In this document: positions 59,101 to 64,000 of the stretch, in pieces
How positions within the stretch are numbered: the stretch's first letter is position 1
Layout of the letters: every line of letters begins with the position of its first letter
Assembly: GCA_000708835.1 (NCBI GenBank)
Contig: DF236969.1
Coordinates: 310,001-374,000, forward strand
Length of the DNA stretch: 64,000 bases
Direction of reading: 5' to 3'
From: Klebsormidium nitens
Lineage: Eukaryota > Streptophyta > Klebsormidiophyceae > Klebsormidiales > Klebsormidiaceae
The notes under the pieces: model-generated
What the model was told of the DNA's origin: nothing
The model's input: only the letters and a program-made list of their open reading frames with translations
Database searches by the model: none
Program-made: the position numbers and the translations under genes

Positions 59101-62100
59101 GGCAGAAAGTAAGCCACGTAAGAGTATTAAGATTGGCACGAGCAGTACCGCAACACAGGTTTCTTATTGTTCTTCTTCGAGCATGTTTTGTCGCCGGTCA
59201 CAATAAAAAGGTTTTACATTTCAGGCTGAACAAGAGGCACTAAGCGAGCATAGAGGGGTAGATAACGTGTCCGCCAAGCACGCTGCTCGATCAAAATTGA
59301 TTCTTCAATAACAACCTAGATTGACCGCAAAGTTTCTTAACTCCGCTCGTTTCCACCAGACCGCTAGTAGCTTGCTTGCAGAAATGTGACGATGCTGCTT
59401 GCCTGTAGTTGACGTCTGCGACGGCCCAACCGCGAGAGGTCCAGTACTGGATGCCCAGCTTCAAGGACGTGCCCACCTCGGAGGTGGGACCTCCTGAAAG
59501 ATACGCAAGGGAGAAGAGGAAACCAGTCAGCTGTCGTAAGCTGCTGCCAAACTCAGGCCACACCAAGCCTGAGCGAAGGAGCCGTAGTGTCAAATCTTGA
59601 GAGGAGCTTGGTGACGTGGCAATCGGCAGATTCGGCCTCCACCAGCAAGGAGCAGACGCGGTTAGAAGCACGAAAGCGCTGCTGCGCCCCAGGGTACACT
59701 ACCCGCATGCGCAAACCACATAAACGCCGACAAGCTTTTGCGCAAACGCAGCTAAAACGGAGCGCGCACCGTGGCTCTTGACGAGCAGCGGCGGCTTCTC
59801 CCCTGGCGTCCCCTGGAAGTCGGCGTTGGCGGGCGGGTAGTAAATAGCGTATGCCGTCTCGCCGTCCTTGGTGGGGAAGCTGATGGACTCGGGGACCGTC
59901 AGGTACGGCCGGTACTTGCCCGTGTCCAGCGAGCTGGAGCAGAAGAGCACGCTCTGAGCGACGCCGCCCTTGAGATCGGGTGAGAGTTCGACCTGGGGCA
60001 AGCCAGAGTCGCAAGTGTGTAAGGAGCTCTTGCTCGAGGATGTCGAGAATGTGAAATCGACAGGATCCTAGGTCGCCCTGACAGTGATCAAATGCGGTAT
60101 GTGATACTTTTTCATAATTGAACCTCTTCAGAAAGAGACTCTCAGGGAGAGCGCCCGGAGTTGGAGTGGTTCGTCTGCAAACACCTAGAGCGGCTTAACC
60201 GTGTAGCGTGAGGCCGCGAACTTCTGATGCGAGTCGAATCATCAGGAGTACCCACTCGGAAAGAGACTTGAAGACCAACCGGCGAAGTACTTGTGTACCG
60301 TTTACTAATGGATGGCTTGGACCGGCTTGCGGGCGACTCACCGACAACACGGAAGGGGCTTCGGTCGCCGAGGCTGCCACGGTCAAAAGCTTGCCTCCTC
60401 CAGACCCCTGCAAGAGCGTTCCCTGAATATCGGTCTCAAGAGCCGCCACGAACGTGAGAAACGCACATCTATGAATTGCGCCTTTTAGCACACTTGGATA
60501 CCTTGATGATGGGTTGCGGAGCCTCCCGTGGTTGTTCTGATACTCCATGTTCGCACGACATGCAAGCCCGTGTAACGAGCCCTTATTTGTCGTCAGGAGA
60601 GTTGCTGCGCAAGCCTAACATGTCAAGCTCTGACCCGAACACGAAGTTGGAGCGTTGGTGATGCAAGAAACTTTCAACAGCCTGGAAACTCCATGCAATA
60701 CGTCCGTTGCAGGGAAGGTTATTTGAACAAAAACTTGGTCTTACCACATATGATATGTCGGAGTAGGCGGTCTCGACCGGGTACAGGGCTTTGGAGGAGG
60801 CGTCGATTACGGCCAGCTTGCCGATGCCTTTGTCTCTGCAAGGGCACACAAGACACGTAAAGTCGCTCGCCGAACAGCATAAATTCTCAGTCGACGTAAC
60901 GGCCAAGCACTGCATCGAAAGCAGGCTGCCGCTTCCGGTCAGCAACATTTGCGAGCATCCGGGACCAGACTTGGCCACTACTACGAAGGAAAGGCCAGTT
61001 TTGGATTATTATGGAGCGGGAGGGGTCGGCCGTACCGATAGGCGGCCAGGATGTGCGTTCCTTTGCCCGCAGTCTCAGGGACGAAGGTGAACGTCTGGAT
61101 GCCCAACAACCACTGCGGCAGGGCGAACTCCGCCTCGAGCGAGGTGATTGCTTCAGACGACGATCCGTCCTGGGTGGAACAGAGCAGTTCTTATTTAGAG
61201 GCACTCGGTTTAATTGCTTCTGAATGGGATTCTCGCCACAAGCCAGCAAGTATGCGGCTTGCAATCCTCAACCAATCCCCCAAGATTATGATCGCTCTCT
61301 CAGGCCACGTGGACAAGGTTCTTTGCCTCGACAAGCGTCAAGTAGTCGCACACACGAGAAAGAACTACCTTAAATGAAGCCACCCGGCACCGCCCCCAAG
61401 TGCGCAATGCAGATGCTCGACAGGATTCACCTTGCAACCTTGAAGAAACAAAACTGATCGTGGGAAATTACGCCCCTTTGAGAAGAAGACCGCGAGGAGA
61501 CGTCAACGTGCTTACCCATCTGTGGATGTTCCAAAAGCCGGTGCCTTTATCGGTGACATAGAAGAGTTCGCCTGCAACAAGAAGAGAAGTGCGAGGCATT
61601 GAAACAATTTGAACGGAAAACGAGCCCCTTTCGCCGAAATGCCAGGATCTGACGGCTCCCTGCGTGCAGACCTGGCGCAGCAATATGCTGAGCAGGTTTG
61701 AAGACAATCAAGTCGGATCCTGTCTACATGATTTTCCAGTCCGATAAACAGCAGGTCAACATAGTGACGTACCCGTTCTTACCTGCAGGCGACCAGCTAG
61801 GTTGTGTGGCCGCCTCAACAGCCCCATCCTTCCCGCCTGCAATTGACCGGACGTTGCTCAACTCCCTGCAGTTCAACAACTTAGTCGGTGAAAGCGAGCA
61901 ACGAATCGTGACGTTACTTGAAGGACAGATGGGGGAACCACGGCTATCGAAATAAGGGAACGGACAACGCTTAGGCAGAAAACCCGACCAAAAATGTATG
62001 CCTGCACGCTTCAGTTGCGGACTAGGATCTCCAGGACCAGACGGTCCATGACGACATGGGCTTCTTCTTCTTCATCAGGGCTCCTTATGATGGTCAAGGC

Positions 62101-63688
62101 TACAGGACAACCAAGGACAGGACTCATGGCTTTATCAAGCTCGTATTGAAATCAGTCATTTCTAACGAAGGACGCGCTCACCCTGCATCGGTGACGTCAG
62201 CTAGCCAGAGCTGCGTTGCGTCCCAGGGCATATTCGGATGCTCCCACGTGGTGAACGCCAGCTGGCGCCCGTCAGGACTTAGACGGGGGTAGCTTACGAA
62301 GTCGTGGCCAGTCACCAGCACGACAGGTTCTGGAGGGTACAAAAGGCACTTCGAATCAAATGAGTTCGTTCGATTCTGACTCTGCGTATGACTCGAGCTT
62401 CAAAGCTGTGGATACCGAGTCCACAATCAATGAACAGCTACGTTATGAGAGTCCTTTTGCCGATGGACAATCTGGCGTCATCAGCTTCGTTCTGATACGG
62501 GAGTGTACCACACGGCTTGTCTGTGGCTTTCAGCCACCTTCTTGTGAAGGGAAATTCCTGTTTGGTTTGGAATGCCTCCAGAAGCTTCAGGGTCCGAGTT
62601 GGTGAATGACAAACCGCAAGCCCGCTTGTGTCCAAGAATATCGTGACAAGTGTTGTGACGCTATGACTTAAAAAGGGGGTTCATCCATTAGTCAGGTGAA
62701 GGTTTGGCAAGGTGGCCGGCATTCAAAGTACAAGGCCTTACCAGCGGTTGGATTTGTCAGGTCAACCGCTACAATCTCGTTTTTGCACTCCTTCCCTTCT
62801 TCTCGATGATCTGCAGGCGGAGAATGTGAGAAACGGTCGATGTCTTTCGCATTGTGTTGTCCTGAGCACGTCCTTTCAAATTAGCGGGATGTACCTGCCT
62901 GCAACATGCTGAGTGCACTCCGCCCTCCTCTCAAAAAAATGGTCAATCCTTGATGCTACATCAAGCCACTTGACATCAGGTGAGCCGGATTCCTTGTGGC
63001 AAGTTACTTGTGAACTACCATTGGAAGGACTCCTTGCAAGCGTCGATGAAAAGTCCCATGAGCGGAAAGAAGACTTTGTAGGGTAATGTATAGAGGGCCC
63101 GACCTTCTCTGATGGTGATGAAGCGTTGGCGCTGCGTGTCGAGCACCCCATCGCCATACCTGACCTTCATCCCTTCGACCTCCGGAGTCAGCGCAACAGG
63201 AGTCTGATCTGCGCACATGATTGGTATAGCTCTCAGGTATAGACCCTTTTTCGATTCGAGTTCTGCCCCACCTTGCTCAGCGGTGCCGAGTGGAGCATGT
63301 GAGAACTGTAAGCCTCTTCGTGGTTTGCGGAGAGACAATTCCACACTGATTGATGACGTTTACAGATCACAACCAGCTTTTTCGATGGCCAAATCAACCT
63401 GCTTGATCAACAAACGTAACCACAGTCTTTTTAACTGCTTTTCTCAGAGGACGCACATGGTTATATAGCGCCTTCAGAGGTACAAACAAATCTTTGGGCT
63501 TACCTCCAGTCAATTTCTGCATGTAGAGCCGCTGATCCTTCATGTTTGAATAGATGACGCAGTCAGCGAACAACCCCCAGCTCTCTCCCCCATATTCATG
63601 GACCAGGGTACGAACGTTGTGGTCCGCGGGAGTAAGGTCCTTCTGTGGACCATCAGACAGGCCGTCCCGCATAACCAGGACACTCCGC
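56188..63688 (-). CDS. S9 serine peptidase, acylaminoacyl-peptidase/prolyl-oligopeptidase-like (5' partial)
   Basis: Cleaves short peptides, possibly acylated amino ends. Seventeen exons on the minus strand close in phase: 63688-63504, 63208-63104, 62810-62742, 62329-62182, 61865-61783, 61571-61516, 61169-61036, 60835-60745, 60407-60342, 59992-59770, 59493-59403, 58892-58796, 58266-58144, 57559-57490, 57224-57121, 56795-56691 and 56295-56188. The propeller part has [40 protein letters not shown] and [18 protein letters not shown]. The hydrolase part has [35 protein letters not shown], nucleophile Ser in DGGSAGGYT, Asp in FQGLEDK and His in EGEQHGFRK. It ends [10 protein letters not shown]. 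The order matches the plant alpha/beta-hydrolase homologous to dipeptidyl/acylaminoacyl peptidases. The intron after VADVNYR begins GC (CAG|GCAAGC at 59402). N-terminal exons lie upstream; a frame near 63870-63895 reading ITSEISKRL may be one. Confidence 0.95.
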
Positions 63689-64000
63689 CTGCGGAAAGAA
63701 AACTCTCAATTGTCATCGGAAGTGACGCATTGAAAACCCTTTGTCTTAAAGTGATATCAATTCGTTGCGTGAAACACTGGAGCCCCACCACTCAACTTGA
63801 CAATTTTGTTTGAGGACGCTTAGTAAGTTAGTAAGTGGTTGCATGGGTCTGTGTTCCAGGTGATGCAAGCGCTTGGAGATCTCACTGGTTATTGCGCAGT
63901 AGCAGCTGTGGGTTTGATGGGAAGACTTTCATTGTAGACAAAAGCAGCAGCGCAATCAGGGCAACAAGACCTGAAGCTTAGGGGCTAAACAAGTGGCAGC
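63689..64000. other. Upstream of the peptidase exons
   Basis: On the minus strand, after a CCCACAG acceptor, a frame reads ITSEISKRL near 63895-63870, similar to the N-terminal SxxSKRL region of plant S9 homologues. Its donor is not clear, so it was left out of the gene model. Otherwise this is intronic sequence to the window edge. Confidence 0.35.

Noticed and set aside
1-64000. CRISPR arrays, bacterial operons, ribosome binding sites, prophage or viral genes
   Set aside because: None seen. The gene structure is eukaryotic throughout, with no regularly spaced repeats and no viral proteins recognised.

Overview
This is nuclear DNA of a eukaryote, most likely a streptophyte green alga (Klebsormidium-like) or another early-diverging member of the plant lineage. 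The genes carry many short GT-AG introns (with some GC-AG). There is a plastid NDH subunit (PnsB3), two cyanobacterial-type glycosyltransferases, a plant-like MBF1, Tim44 and S9 peptidase, and a motile-cilium protein (CFAP206), so the organism makes flagellated cells. The species is an inference; nothing in the window names it. Exon borders were built by hand from splice consensus, reading-frame phase and remembered family sequences. For most multi-exon genes the phases close exactly.

Layout. 0.1-1.3 kb: 3' end of an unrecognised, possibly ARM-repeat gene (+). 3.4-6.0 kb: UAS/UBX protein like UBXN4/erasin (-). 6.2-6.35 kb: a tRNA-derived SINE candidate with target-site duplication. 6.6-9.5 kb: GT29 sialyltransferase-like type II membrane protein (+). 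10.6-11.8 kb: MBF1 (-). 12.16-12.96 kb: assembly gap. 13.2-16.6 kb: ArnT/PMT_2-type polytopic glycosyltransferase (+). 19.7-21.3 kb: PnsB3/NDF4 2Fe-2S protein (-). 22.65-27.2 kb: cyanobacterial-type lipid-A-disaccharide-synthase-like glycosyltransferase (+). 27.4-28.9 kb: GGTACC-rich repeat remnants. 29.2-34.5 kb: Tim44 (-). 35.6-40.5 kb: CFAP206 (+). 41.4-53.9 kb: a local duplication with two P-loop ATPase genes (-) flanking two tandem MYND zinc-finger genes (+); the left copy of each looks decayed. 56.2-63.7 kb: S9 acylaminoacyl-peptidase-like enzyme (-), whose 5' end runs towards or past the window edge.

Genes acting together. The 13-27 kb block holds three genes of probable plastid relevance: a lipid-linked sugar transferase family member, an LpxB-like glycosyltransferase of cyanobacterial type, and an NDH-complex subunit. 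The ATPase/MYND block at 41-54 kb is the most accessory-looking part of the window and the best candidate for a poorly described gene family. The remaining genes (ER-associated degradation adaptor, mitochondrial import motor, axonemal protein, transcription coactivator, peptidase) are ordinary eukaryotic housekeeping or cell-biology genes.
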